DNA of 64,000 bases, taken from Dyadobacter sp. CY312. Its GTDB lineage: Bacteria; Bacteroidota; Bacteroidia; Cytophagales; Spirosomataceae. Every line of letters starts with the position of its first letter. Within the stretch, counting starts at the first letter, position 1. The notes under the pieces are model-generated. The model was not told the DNA's origin and searched no databases. It worked only from the letters and a program-made list of their open reading frames with translations. Of this stretch, positions 28,539 to 37,900 are shown piece by piece. The position numbers and the translations under genes are program-made. Location of the stretch: NCBI RefSeq assembly GCF_021390535.1, contig NZ_JAJUXG010000001.1:868001-932000 (forward strand), read 5' to 3'.

Positions 28539-29342
28539 TTATTTTGGCATACGTTGCACATCCGACGCGAGGTATTCTTCAAGACGCCCCTGCAATTCAT
28601 TGATAGGAATATTGCCATGCAACTCCCCCTCCACAGCCACAGAGATCCGCCCGGTTTGTTCTGAGATCACAATCACGACGGCATCCGTAGCTTCGCTCAT
28701 TCCCATGGCAGCCCTGTGGCGAAACCCAAGTGAAGATGGCACGTCCACACCATCTGCAACCGGTAAAACGCATCTCGCTGCCTTTATACGTCCATCTACA
28801 ATCACAATCGCGCCGTCGTGCAATTCGCTGTACTGATTAAACAGCGACACCAATAACGGCTTTGACATTTTCGCGTCCAATAACTCGCCGGTTTCTATAA
28901 ACTTGCTCAGATCGTCACGTTTATTAACCACGATCAGCGCTCCTGTGAAGTTAGCAGCTATGGTTTTACTTGCGTCAACGATTTCTTTCAGGTTTTTTGC
29001 TTTTACATCCAGGATAGAGTTTCTCAAAATTTTCTTGAGAAATCCATTATTCGTGTGAATTGTAGATTTTCCGATAATTAACAGAAACCTGCGTATTTCC
29101 TGTTGAAAGATGACAATTAACGCCACTGCTCCAACGCCCATAAAATACTGAAGAATGGCCGTGAGCAAACCCAGACCCAATCCTTTTACTACCAAATAAA
29201 ATACATAAACAAAAAGATAACCCAAAAAAACACGGCTTGCTATACTCCCTCGAACCAACGTATACACCTGATAAAGAAGAACCGAGACCAAAAAAACATC
29301 CAGAATGTCTGCCCAGTTCACATTTAAAAAACCCACATTCAT
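28539..29342 (-). CDS. cdaA: Diadenylate cyclase
   Basis: Makes the second messenger c-di-AMP from two ATP at the cytoplasmic membrane. The protein has 267 residues. Three hydrophobic segments fill the first 85 residues, then comes the DAC domain with both catalytic signatures: DGAIVIVDG (DGA motif) and SLGFRHRAAMGMSE (RHR motif). It follows folP by 37 bp, the same neighbour set as in many Bacteroidota. No CdaR regulator gene is adjacent. Confidence 0.94.
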   Translation of the reverse strand: MNVGFLNVNWADILDVFLVSVLLYQVYTLVRGSIASRVFLGYLFVYVFYLVVKGLGLGLLTAILQYFMGVGAVALIVIFQQEIRRFLLIIGKSTIHTNNGFLKKILRNSILDVKAKNLKEIVDASKTIAANFTGALIVVNKRDDLSKFIETGELLDAKMSKPLLVSLFNQYSELHDGAIVIVDGRIKAARCVLPVADGVDVPSSLGFRHRAAMGMSEATDAVVIVISEQTGRISVAVEGELHGNIPINELQGRLEEYLASDVQRMPK

Positions 29343-29379
29343 AAGAAAATCAATATTATTTCGCGACTAAATTACTATT

Positions 29380-30228
29380 TTAATTTATACGTTGAGTAGC
29401 CATCCATAGTTTTACCGCCTCCACAGCAGGTTTCACATCATGCACCCGTAAAATAGACGCGCCTTGTTCCAAAGCCAGGGTGTTAAGTACTGTTGTTCCG
29501 TTGAGTGCCTCTTCTGCTTCAATACCAAGTGTTTTGTAAATTGTCCCTTTTCGCGACAGCCCCGCAAGAACAGGACAACCCAATAATGCGAACTCTGACA
29601 GATTTTTTAGAATCTCAAAGTTCTGTGAGATATTCTTGGCAAAACCGAAACCCGGATCCACCAGAACATCCACCACTCCATTTTGTCTAAGGGTGTTAAT
29701 TTTACCTTTCAACTCCCTGATTATATCCACGACCAGATTGTCATAATCTGTAAGTTGAGACATAGTCTCGGGTGTGCCCCTCATGTGCATCAATATATAC
29801 GGGACACCAAGCTCAGCAACGGTGTCAAACATTTGTTCATCCAATGCGCCTCCGGATACGTCATTTACAATATGCGCTCCGTGTTGAATTGCAGCACGCG
29901 CTACATCAGAACGAAATGTATCAATAGAAATGATAAGTTCCGGAAAATACTTTGCAAGTGGTACAACAACTGACAACACCCGATCCGTTTCTTCCTCTAA
30001 CGAAACTTCAAGCGCACCCGGACGAGTTGAATAACCACCAATGTCAACCAACGATGCACCTTCATTCAGCATCACACCAACCCGATCAACCACGGCATCG
30101 GAAGAATTAATCCTGCTGCCTTTATAAAAAGAATCAGGAGTTGAATTTACAATCCCCATCACCAACGGAACCGACAGGTCAACAAGCCTTCCCCTCAGGT
30201 TAATCGTTTTTTTACTAACTTGCGCCAT
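29380..30228 (-). CDS. folP: Dihydropteroate synthase
   Basis: Condenses p-aminobenzoate with dihydropterin pyrophosphate in folate synthesis; the sulfonamide target. The protein has 282 residues from the ATG at 30228 (MAQVSKKTINLRGR); the longer frame from 30249 adds seven unlikely residues. Signatures are LVMGIVNSTPDSFYKGSR, VDIGGYSTRPGA, HIVNDVSGG and the C-terminal LRVHDVKPAVEA. The pterin-binding Asp/Asn and Lys positions appear intact (VDPGFGFAK; GLSRKGTIY). First gene of the folP-cdaA pair. Confidence 0.93.
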   Translation of the reverse strand: MAQVSKKTINLRGRLVDLSVPLVMGIVNSTPDSFYKGSRINSSDAVVDRVGVMLNEGASLVDIGGYSTRPGALEVSLEEETDRVLSVVVPLAKYFPELIISIDTFRSDVARAAIQHGAHIVNDVSGGALDEQMFDTVAELGVPYILMHMRGTPETMSQLTDYDNLVVDIIRELKGKINTLRQNGVVDVLVDPGFGFAKNISQNFEILKNLSEFALLGCPVLAGLSRKGTIYKTLGIEAEEALNGTTVLNTLALEQGASILRVHDVKPAVEAVKLWMATQRIN

Positions 30229-30340
30229 ATAAATAAGGGAATGGACCAATGACTTTTTCTACAATACAAGTCTTGTGAGCATCCATTCTTAATTGAAATA
30301 TATTATTGATAAACTACCAGGCTTTAACATTTTAAATACC

Positions 30341-30886
30341 TTGAAATCTACAGAAGCGGAATATCAGGAAATCCTTCAGTATTGCCAAGATCTTTTTACA
30401 AAAAAAAATAAAGATTACGGAACATCTTGGCGCATTCTGCGAATACCTTCCATTACCGATCAAATCTTCATTAAAGCACAAAGAATTCGCACGATCCAGG
30501 AAAAAGGAATTCAGAAAGTAGATGATGACATCTCCGGGGAATTCATTGGTATTATCAACTATTGCGTAATGGCATTGATACAGATTTCGCTTGATGACAG
30601 CAAGACTGAAATTGATAATGAAGGCCTTACAGAGTTGTACAACGCACAGGTTGACGAAGTGAAGCAATTACTTTTCAATAAAAATCATGACTACGGTGAA
30701 GCCTGGCGCGAAATGCGCGTGAGCTCAATGACAGACATCATACTTATGAAATTATTGAGAATCAAACAAATAGAAGACAATCAGGGTTTTACACTTGTGT
30801 CAGAGGGTGTGAAAGCAGGATACCAGGATATGATCAATTACTCCGTCTTCTGCCTCATAAAATCAAATGCGTTGCATACCAATTAA
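30341..30886 (+). CDS. DUF1599 protein with two tandem repeats
   Basis: A cytosolic protein of about 181 residues and unknown function. Two copies of one unit are visible: the first with KNKDYGTSWRILRIPSITDQ and the second with KNHDYGEAWREMRVSSMTDI, each followed by a (M/I)K..RI segment. The fold may be MazG/dUTPase-like by general resemblance, but this is a guess. No ATG is available; TTG codons at 30293 and 30341 are both possible, and 30341 (LKSTEAEYQEI) is preferred for length and because the preceding residues look non-conserved. It is divergent from folP. Confidence 0.72.
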   Translation: MKSTEAEYQEILQYCQDLFTKKNKDYGTSWRILRIPSITDQIFIKAQRIRTIQEKGIQKVDDDISGEFIGIINYCVMALIQISLDDSKTEIDNEGLTELYNAQVDEVKQLLFNKNHDYGEAWREMRVSSMTDIILMKLLRIKQIEDNQGFTLVSEGVKAGYQDMINYSVFCLIKSNALHTN

Positions 30887-31028
30887 TTTTAAGTATACAG
30901 ATTGCAGTTAGGAGTTGACAGTAATTAATTGACTCCCAATACAATTTGACTGTTAAAGCAGTTATTAATACTTTACTTAACACCATAAGCTATCAACGCT
31001 TAACAGCGTTGGTTAAAATATATTTGAA

Positions 31029-32120
31029 ATGAAAATTCTTGCTCAGATTTCCCGGGTTGTAGTCGGACTACTCTTTATTTTTTCGGGCATTATCAAGCTT
31101 AACGATCCTGTTGGAACGCAATACAAACTCGAAGAGTACTTTGAAGTTTTTGCAACAGATCTGCCTCAGTTTCATGATTTCTTCATGTCCATGGTACCCC
31201 TGGCACTGTACTTTTCTGTTTTTTTATGTACTGCCGAGGTAGTTCTGGGAATTGCACTGCTGGTTGCTTACAAACCAAGAACAACCTCCATATTTCTGCT
31301 GCTGATCATCGTTTTCTTCACCTTCCTGACGTTCTACTCCGCTTATTTCAATAAGGTAACAGATTGCGGCTGCTTCGGCGCGGCTATCAAACTCACTCCG
31401 TGGACCTCGTTCGGCAAGGACATATTTTTACTCGTTCTGATTCTTATTCTGGTTTATTACAGAAAAAAAATAAAACCGCTGCCGACCGGCATGATCGTGG
31501 TGCTTTCAACTGTGGTGTCACTGGGTATAGCCGTTTACGCTTTGCGCCATCTCCCGCTTGTAGATTTGCTTCCTTATCGCGTGGGTGCCAATATTCCTTC
31601 ACAACTGAAACCGTCGGAACCGCTTCGTTACCAATACATTTTTGAGAAGGATGGCAAGATTTCCAAATATGAGCAATACCCGTCCGACACCACTTTTGTA
31701 TTTAAAGAAATGGTTGTTCTCAATGAAGACGCCCTTCCAAAAATTACAGATTACAAGGTTTGGAATGATGAAGGCGACTTTACAGAAGAGACTTTCAAAG
31801 GAAACAAGCTGTTCCTGATCATCAAGAATTTTACCGACATCAACACAGCTGCTCTGCCAGATATTAGCAAACTGATCAGTCAGGTTAAAAATAAAGGCAT
31901 TGAACCTATTGTACTTACATCGGGAGACAGTGGCGAGATCCAGAAATTCATGACGGAACATCAATTGACAATACCTTTCTACTTTGTTGACGCCACCGTG
32001 CTTAAAACAATTTCACGTTCCAATCCCGGCCTTTGGTTATTGAAAGATGGCAATGTGAAAGGGAAATGGCACTATAACGATACGCCTGAGGCTGCCGAAG
32101 TGGTCGACCTGGTTAAGTAA
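31029..32120 (+). CDS. BT_3928-like membrane protein (DoxX/MauE-type with thioredoxin-like tail)
   Basis: A 363-residue protein. The first 150 residues hold four hydrophobic helices with the pattern of MauE/DoxX redox-associated proteins (VVVGLLFIFSGIIKLNDPVG) and a cysteine pair DCGCFGAA. After a further transmembrane segment near 155-175, the C-terminal 180 residues look thioredoxin-like (EPIVLTSGDSGEIQKFM) but lack a CxxC motif. A role in thiol-disulfide handling is inferred. It is followed by aroK after 26 bp, probably cotranscribed. Confidence 0.78.
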   Translation: MKILAQISRVVVGLLFIFSGIIKLNDPVGTQYKLEEYFEVFATDLPQFHDFFMSMVPLALYFSVFLCTAEVVLGIALLVAYKPRTTSIFLLLIIVFFTFLTFYSAYFNKVTDCGCFGAAIKLTPWTSFGKDIFLLVLILILVYYRKKIKPLPTGMIVVLSTVVSLGIAVYALRHLPLVDLLPYRVGANIPSQLKPSEPLRYQYIFEKDGKISKYEQYPSDTTFVFKEMVVLNEDALPKITDYKVWNDEGDFTEETFKGNKLFLIIKNFTDINTAALPDISKLISQVKNKGIEPIVLTSGDSGEIQKFMTEHQLTIPFYFVDATVLKTISRSNPGLWLLKDGNVKGKWHYNDTPEAAEVVDLVK

Positions 32121-32146
32121 TAATGGTGTATTTATTTAAGGCATAA

Positions 32147-32650
32147 ATGAGAAATATTATTCTTGTCGGTATGATGTCTTCCGGGAAAACGACTCTTGGA
32201 AAAAAACTTGCCCGGCAATTGGGATACCGCTTTATTGATCTTGACAAACAGATTGAACATGATCAGGGCATGGACATCCCCTCTCTGTTTTCACAAAAAG
32301 GTGAAGCCTATTTCAGGGAGGTAGAAAGCAGGATATTAAAGCAGATCATTCCCAACAACAGGTTGGTGGTGGCTTCTGGCGGTGGAGCACCCTGCTTTTT
32401 TGATAATATGGATTTTATCAAAAAGTCGGGAATAAGTATTTTTCTTGATGTTCCTGCAAATGAACTCGCAAAACGTATTTCCAATCATGGAAAAGATGAC
32501 CGCCCTATACTATCAGGCGTGGTAGCTCTTGAATCAGAACTAAGTAAAAGAATAGAAGATCGACGGCCATATTATTCCAGAGCGGACATTACGATTACAG
32601 GTGTCACCGAAGTTGGAGAAATACTTGAGGCAATTTCTTCTCTATTATAA
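32147..32650 (+). CDS. aroK: Shikimate kinase
   Basis: Phosphorylates shikimate in aromatic amino acid synthesis. The protein has 167 residues. Walker A is GMMSSGKTTLGKK at 8-20; the shikimate-binding Asp is in FIDLDKQIE and Arg in YFREVES, and GGGAPCF is the third substrate loop. The adenine-binding lid is near DDRPIL. The gene ends at a long bidirectional terminator. Confidence 0.93.
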   Translation: MRNIILVGMMSSGKTTLGKKLARQLGYRFIDLDKQIEHDQGMDIPSLFSQKGEAYFREVESRILKQIIPNNRLVVASGGGAPCFFDNMDFIKKSGISIFLDVPANELAKRISNHGKDDRPILSGVVALESELSKRIEDRRPYYSRADITITGVTEVGEILEAISSLL

Positions 32651-32692
32651 AAAGTAAAACCGGAACCCATCGAGATTCCGGTTTTACTTTTT
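32649..32692. terminator. Bidirectional terminator, 17-bp stem
   Basis: Positions 32649-32665 and 32676-32692 are perfect reverse complements around a 10-nt loop, with A-run and T-run flanks (AAAAAGTAAAACC / GGTTTTACTTTTT). It separates aroK from the convergent outer membrane protein gene. Confidence 0.92.
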
Positions 32693-32704
32693 ACGACCTT
32701 AACT

Positions 32705-34264
32705 TCAAAAGAAGGTTCCTACCGTAAGCATTACATTTACGGTTCTGTTAGAAATAATTACAGAAGAATAATCTGCGGGGTTATTCAGGAAGTAAGGTGT
32801 ATAGGCTGATTTAAACGTCGTCAAAGTTCCCGCAACGTCAGCAAAAAAGCGATCATTACGTACACCCACACCAGCTGAAAACACCAATTTGCTACGATCA
32901 ATATCCGCGCGTTCCAAGTAGGGATCCGCTATATAGGCAGCTCCAACACGACCTCGAAAAAGTCCGGCACGGTATTCGCCACCCACACGAACGTTAACAG
33001 TGTTGCGATATGCGTCTTTAATCTCTTGTACCGTTTCATCTTTAAATGCAGTATTATCCGCGTCACTTAAATAGCTTGTATTTGCTCTCATCGCTCCGTA
33101 TCCAACGTATTCAAGTGAACCTGTTATAAATCCATTACCTTTCACAAAATAGGTTGCACCAAACGATCCCTTAAACGGGCTGCTGATACGATATACAAAT
33201 TCATTTGCCTTAACGGGGATGAAGTCATACGGAGCAGGAACTAAAGCGCCTTCCGGACCGGCAGGTATTTTACCATCAACGAAATCGGCACCTACTCCCT
33301 GCGAGAATGTTTCTTTAATCGAACTCCATGTCGGAGATGTCAAAACACCTCCTAACTGCAAAGATGGATTCAACTTGTAAATTACACCGAACGAAAGATT
33401 AGCTCCATTTCCTCGCACACTAAGTCCGTCCTGCTGGTCTACCGCGATGATATCAGGGCTATCCACATAAATATCTGTGAAAAGCCTGTCATAGTCATAC
33501 TTGATCCGGCTGAAACCAATCGTTGCTCCAACATAAAGTTTATCGTCATAATTGCCGGCATAAGACAAGCTCCACTGCGTATTAGCACCGGTTGCACTGT
33601 AAGAACCGACCTGTTCCAAAGCGCTCGAATTATCCAGAGGTACGTATGGCGGGCCATTAACTCCTGTCGGGTTAATCAGGTACATGTTGTAATAGGCAGA
33701 AGGAAGAGAATAAGCAAGGGGACCCATTGATGCTGTACCTGCATCGAAATCGGCTTCCAGCTGAGCGGTAGAAATGCCTCCTCCACGGTTAACATCTTCT
33801 GCCACTTTGTTCACATAAGCACTTTTCGTATTATAGCCCGTATAGTTATAAACCTCCCGGAAAGACTGCTGCCTGGAATAGGCGATACCGAATGATGATC
33901 GTTTCCATTTTCTCTGGAAACCCGGCTGGCTGGTAAAAATAGCAGATGCATGGGCTATATTGAAATTACCTTTGCCGGAAGAATTTACGTCTCCGATGTA
34001 AGTGGTTTTGTTGTTGACAGATGTAACTGCGGGGCTGATCGCAATTTCTGAACGGCTATAAAATCCTAGTCCGGCCGGGTTACCAAAAAGAGAACTTGCA
34101 TCGCCTCCTATCGCCGCGTGATTACCCCCCAATCCCTGAAATCGGGCGGTACCATTCTGGTTGACTTCTGAATACCTGAATACATCACCTGCGTATTGCG
34201 AAAAAGCAGGCAGAGCAAAAAACAAACCTAATATAAACCCTCCACAGGATATTGATTTTGTCAT
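32705..34264 (-). CDS. Outer membrane beta-barrel protein, OmpP1/FadL-like
   Basis: A 519-residue protein with a signal peptide (hydrophobic core FILGLFFALP, cleavage near AFSQ). The mature start YAGDVFRYSEVNQNGTARFQ and LGGNHAAIGGDASSLFGNPA are typical of the Bacteroidota group related to FadL/OMPP1 transporters; the rest is alternating amphipathic strands ending in a terminal aromatic (TVGTFF). Likely a channel for hydrophobic compounds, but the substrate is unknown. Monocistronic. Confidence 0.78.
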   Translation of the reverse strand: MTKSISCGGFILGLFFALPAFSQYAGDVFRYSEVNQNGTARFQGLGGNHAAIGGDASSLFGNPAGLGFYSRSEIAISPAVTSVNNKTTYIGDVNSSGKGNFNIAHASAIFTSQPGFQRKWKRSSFGIAYSRQQSFREVYNYTGYNTKSAYVNKVAEDVNRGGGISTAQLEADFDAGTASMGPLAYSLPSAYYNMYLINPTGVNGPPYVPLDNSSALEQVGSYSATGANTQWSLSYAGNYDDKLYVGATIGFSRIKYDYDRLFTDIYVDSPDIIAVDQQDGLSVRGNGANLSFGVIYKLNPSLQLGGVLTSPTWSSIKETFSQGVGADFVDGKIPAGPEGALVPAPYDFIPVKANEFVYRISSPFKGSFGATYFVKGNGFITGSLEYVGYGAMRANTSYLSDADNTAFKDETVQEIKDAYRNTVNVRVGGEYRAGLFRGRVGAAYIADPYLERADIDRSKLVFSAGVGVRNDRFFADVAGTLTTFKSAYTPYFLNNPADYSSVIISNRTVNVMLTVGTFF

Positions 34265-34314
34265 GGCTTAAAGTAAAACTTAAAAAATATTTGATGCTGC
34301 AATTTAAACGAAAA

Positions 34315-34342
34315 CCCTGCAAAATTATGACATTTTGCAGGG
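34315..34342 (-). terminator. Intrinsic terminator after the repetitive lipoprotein gene
   Basis: CCCTGCAAAAT (34315-34325) pairs with ATTTTGCAGGG (34332-34342) over a 6-nt loop. On the minus strand it is followed by TTTTCGTTT. Confidence 0.85.
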
Positions 34343-34376
34343 CTAAATTATTCTAAATATATCCTCAACTACTTAA

Positions 34377-35690
34377 TCATCTCGGTCCTCTCGAAGACGA
34401 TCGGGAAGCTCCGCCTCCACCGCCTCCGCTACTTGCAGGAGCACTGTAACTTCTCGAGGGCGCACTGTAACTAGGCGTCGGAGCTGTTCTTGCAGGAGCA
34501 CTGTATGTTCTGGACGGTGCACTGTAAGATTCACTTCTTGGCGTGTTGTAAGTACGTGAAGGTGCACTATAATCCGATTGACTTCTTGTAGGAGCCGAAT
34601 AGGATGAACCACTACTTCTGGTAGACCGTGGCGCAGCATATGACTCAGAGCCTACCCTTCCGTTTGTAGCATTAGTTGCCGATGAACGAGGGCGAGAGTA
34701 ATATACATTATTGCCTTCGTTGGTTCCTCTTGAATATGTTCTTCCCTCAGTTGCGGCAGCTCTTCCTGCACTTCCAACGCTTGAACCTCTATCATAGGAA
34801 CGTGATGCAGCTCTTGGAGAACTGTAAGTATCTCCGCTTCCTGACCTTCTTGCAGATCTATCAGATGTTGAGGTAGCTGAGCGTCCGTTGTTAACAAATC
34901 CTGAATTGTATCTGTCGCTACTTCTTGAACCCCCAACTCTTGGTCCGTAAGTGCGGCTCACACCTCTTCTCTCAACGTTATTTACAACGATCACAGGACG
35001 GCTGTATGCCCATGGATTGTATCCGTATCCTCCGTAGAAGCTGTCATACATTCCGTAGCCTCCTCCAAATCCGTACATGCTGTTGAACGGGCTACCCCAT
35101 CCACCATAACCAAATGGATCATATCCGAATGGACTGTAACCCATCATCATGCGATTGTACCCGAAAGGGGAATATCCGTAACCCATACCCATCATGGACC
35201 CCATTCCAAAACCCATGTAAGGATTCATTCTGAACATGCTTCCCATTCCGAAACCGATGTTCATACTGAAACCGCTACCAGGCCAAAATCCGCCCAGTCC
35301 GTTGTTGAAACCAAATGCATTACTGTATGGTGAGAACCGGTTTGCTTCATTGTATCCGTCAACGAAACCTGCGTTGTAACCTACCTGATTACCAGACAGT
35401 GAACGTTGCACACCTCTGGACGACAAGTAGGATTCGTTGTAATAGTCACTCGTGCCTTCATTTTCAGGCTGAGTACTCGCATAATAGTCAGGATTATCTG
35501 AACGGGAAAAATCCTCATCAGTGTTCCTGTATGCATTTCTATCGTTTGTAACGACGCCAGTACCTGAACCCGAGCCATACAGATCGTCATATCCACCTCC
35601 CGATTTTGAAACATATTGGTTGGTAGTACATCCCCAAGCTCCCAGCAGCACTAGCAAAGACAAATATTTTGCTCTATTTATCATAATCAT
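34377..35690 (-). CDS. Low-complexity repetitive predicted lipoprotein
   Basis: A 437-residue protein of unknown function. The N-terminus has a hydrophobic core LSLLVLLGAWGC with a cysteine at about residue 21, a probable lipobox. The mature protein has three parts. First, an Asn/Asp/Tyr-rich segment; then, at about 110-225, a Gly/Tyr/Met/Phe-rich segment (GFGMGSMMGMGYGYSPFGYN and similar). Third, from about 235, is a Ser/Arg/Tyr/Pro-rich tail with repeated SYSAPSRTYSAP-like units ending in GGGGGGASRSSSRGPR. The tail is strongly basic. An intrinsically disordered, cell-surface or periplasmic role is inferred. It is divergent from proS. ATG at 35684 is an alternative start. Confidence 0.78.
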   Translation of the reverse strand: MIMINRAKYLSLLVLLGAWGCTTNQYVSKSGGGYDDLYGSGSGTGVVTNDRNAYRNTDEDFSRSDNPDYYASTQPENEGTSDYYNESYLSSRGVQRSLSGNQVGYNAGFVDGYNEANRFSPYSNAFGFNNGLGGFWPGSGFSMNIGFGMGSMFRMNPYMGFGMGSMMGMGYGYSPFGYNRMMMGYSPFGYDPFGYGGWGSPFNSMYGFGGGYGMYDSFYGGYGYNPWAYSRPVIVVNNVERRGVSRTYGPRVGGSRSSDRYNSGFVNNGRSATSTSDRSARRSGSGDTYSSPRAASRSYDRGSSVGSAGRAAATEGRTYSRGTNEGNNVYYSRPRSSATNATNGRVGSESYAAPRSTRSSGSSYSAPTRSQSDYSAPSRTYNTPRSESYSAPSRTYSAPARTAPTPSYSAPSRSYSAPASSGGGGGGASRSSSRGPR

Positions 35691-35798
35691 GGCTTAAAAG
35701 GGTTAATTTTTTTCTTGCTAAAATAAGTATAAAATCTATTCCACACAACGAATAAACATCTATGCGGTTACATTAATTCCAAAGTTAACATAAAAAAC

Positions 35799-35806
35799 TA
35801 TCTTTG
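35799..35806 (+). promoter_or_regulatory. -7 box TATCTTTG upstream of proS
   Basis: TATCTTTG matches TAnnTTTG, giving a leader near 60 nt. At the expected -33 position the sequence is TTA rather than TTG. Confidence 0.48.
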
Positions 35807-35871
35807 CAATGCTGAAAAAGCGAGCGTAGTATCGTGTTATACTCCATTACATTTACAAAATAATACAACGA

Positions 35872-37347
35872 ATGAGTAAAGCCCTGCCAACCCGAAGTGA
35901 AAACTACTCCGAATGGTACAACGAATTAGTCAAAAGAGCGGATCTTGCGGAAAACTCTGCTGTAAGAGGTTGCATGGTTATAAAGCCATACGGATACTCC
36001 ATCTGGGAGAAAATGCAGCGTGCTCTTGATGATATGTTCAAAGAAACTGGTCATCAGAATGCATATTTTCCACTTTTCATACCAAAGTCTTATTTGAGTA
36101 AGGAAGCCTCTCACGTAGAAGGCTTTGCCAAAGAATGTGCAGTTGTTACACATTACAGGCTTAAAAACGATCCGAACGGAAAAGGCGTTATTGTGGATCC
36201 GGATGCGAAACTGGAAGAGGAACTTATTGTAAGACCAACATCCGAGACCGTAATCTGGAGTACTTATAAAAATTGGATACAGTCCTACCGTGACTTGCCT
36301 CTTCTGATCAATCAGTGGGCAAATGTTGTACGCTGGGAGATGAGAACAAGGTTGTTTTTGAGAACTGCTGAATTTTTGTGGCAGGAAGGCCATACGGCAC
36401 ATTCAACATCTGCCGAGGCAATTGCAGAGACTAAACAGATGCTTGATATATATGCAACTTTCGCAGAAGAGTGGATGGCACTGCCCGTAGTAAAAGGTAT
36501 AAAAACTGCAAACGAAAGATTTGCAGGAGCCGAAGATACATACTGTATTGAAGCTCTTATGCAGGATGGCAAAGCGTTGCAGGCAGGCACCTCTCACTTC
36601 CTTGGGCAAAACTTCGCAACTGCGTTTGATGTGAAGTTTCAGGATAAGGATGGTAAGCTGGAATACGTTTGGGGAACCTCATGGGGTGTAAGCACCAGAC
36701 TGATGGGCGCACTGATCATGGCTCACTCCGACGACAGCGGACTTGTGCTGCCTCCGAAACTCGCACCGATTCAGGTTGTGATCGTTCCGATTTATAAAAA
36801 TGAGGAACAGCTCGCAGCAATTGCAGAAAAAGCCGACGAAATCAAAAAACAGCTTAAAAAACTAGGCATTAGTGTAAAATTCGACGATAACGACGCTTAC
36901 AAGCCTGGCTATAAATTTGCTGAATATGAATTGAAAGGCGTTCCGGTCAGACTGGCAATTGGTGCACGCGACCTTGAAAACGGCACAGTGGAAGTTGCAA
37001 GAAGAGATACCAAAACAAAGGAAACCGTTTCTTTGGAAGGTATTGCTGGTTTTATCAGCGAATTACTGGACAATATTCAAGAATCTATCTACAACAAGGC
37101 GCTTGCATTCCGTGAAGAAAATACCACTTCGGTAGATTCTTTCGAAGAATTTAATAAGGTTCTGGATACAAAAGGAGGCTTCATTCTGGCGCATTGGGAT
37201 GGAACCTCAGAAACCGAAGAAAAAATTAAAGAAGAGACAAAAGCGACCATTCGCTGCATTCCATTGAACGCAGAAGAAGAAAGCGGTGTTTGCATTTATT
37301 CTGGTAAACCATCATCCAAACGTGTGGTTTTTGCCCGGGCATATTAA
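35872..37347 (+). CDS. proS: Proline--tRNA ligase
   Basis: Charges tRNA(Pro). The protein has 491 residues, the shorter archaeal/eukaryote-like ProS form without the bacterial editing insert. Class II motifs are visible: motif 2 region [20 protein letters not shown] and motif 3 [18 protein letters not shown]. The anticodon-binding domain ([13 protein letters not shown]) and the zinc-binding-like C-terminal domain ending VFARAY complete it. It is followed after 72 bp by the FKBP gene. Confidence 0.95.
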   Translation: MSKALPTRSENYSEWYNELVKRADLAENSAVRGCMVIKPYGYSIWEKMQRALDDMFKETGHQNAYFPLFIPKSYLSKEASHVEGFAKECAVVTHYRLKNDPNGKGVIVDPDAKLEEELIVRPTSETVIWSTYKNWIQSYRDLPLLINQWANVVRWEMRTRLFLRTAEFLWQEGHTAHSTSAEAIAETKQMLDIYATFAEEWMALPVVKGIKTANERFAGAEDTYCIEALMQDGKALQAGTSHFLGQNFATAFDVKFQDKDGKLEYVWGTSWGVSTRLMGALIMAHSDDSGLVLPPKLAPIQVVIVPIYKNEEQLAAIAEKADEIKKQLKKLGISVKFDDNDAYKPGYKFAEYELKGVPVRLAIGARDLENGTVEVARRDTKTKETVSLEGIAGFISELLDNIQESIYNKALAFREENTTSVDSFEEFNKVLDTKGGFILAHWDGTSETEEKIKEETKATIRCIPLNAEEESGVCIYSGKPSSKRVVFARAY

Positions 37348-37419
37348 TCAATGTATACCCCCGGTTTAAGTAAGTAAACTGAACCGGGATATTTTTAACC
37401 AATCAAGAATAAAACTGAA

Positions 37420-37848
37420 ATGAAGCAAGCACAAGCAGGAGATAATGTACAGGTTCATTACAAAGGAACTCTTCCTGACGGACAACTTTTTGACTCTTCA
37501 GAAGGGCGTGAACCATTGGCTTTTCAACTGGGAAGCGGAATGGTGATCAAAGGATTTGACGACGGCGTGACCGGAATGGAAATCGGAGCGAAAAAGACAA
37601 TCCATATTCCAAACGCAGAAGCATACGGACCTGTAAACGAAGACATGGTAGTGAACTTTGACCGCGCTCAAATTCCTGCTGACATTCCTTTGGAAGTGGG
37701 TGGAACGTTGAACATGCATCAGGATGGCGGACAGGTAATCCCTGTTGTAATCCGTGAGGTTACTGAGCAGCACGTTGTGTTGGATGCCAATCACCCATTG
37801 GCTGGCCAGGATCTTATTTTCGAACTGGAACTTGTTGGAATCAACTAA
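37420..37848 (+). CDS. FKBP-type peptidyl-prolyl isomerase, SlyD-like
   Basis: A 142-residue protein. The FKBP core is DNVQVHYKGTLPDGQLFDSS with EPLAFQLGSGMVIKGFDDGV, interrupted by the insert-in-flap domain (AYGPVNEDMVVNFDRAQIP) that gives SlyD proteins chaperone activity. Unlike E. coli SlyD there is no His/Cys-rich metal tail. It is cytosolic, with no signal peptide. A long terminator follows. Confidence 0.9.
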   Translation: MKQAQAGDNVQVHYKGTLPDGQLFDSSEGREPLAFQLGSGMVIKGFDDGVTGMEIGAKKTIHIPNAEAYGPVNEDMVVNFDRAQIPADIPLEVGGTLNMHQDGGQVIPVVIREVTEQHVVLDANHPLAGQDLIFELELVGIN

Positions 37849-37861
37849 TATCGGTTTTTAC

Positions 37862-37900
37862 AAAAAGGGACTTGCAACGCTTTGTTGCAAGTCCCTTTTT
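37862..37900. terminator. Bidirectional terminator, 17-bp stem
   Basis: Positions 37862-37878 (AAAAAGGGACTTGCAAC) and 37884-37900 are perfect reverse complements over a 5-nt loop, with a T-run in each direction. Its right arm touches the stop codon of the convergent AlbA_2 gene. Confidence 0.93.

Noticed and set aside
28495..28836. A 113-residue plus-strand frame opposite the end of cdaA
   Set aside because: Mostly antisense to the DAC domain, and its composition is that of a shadow frame.
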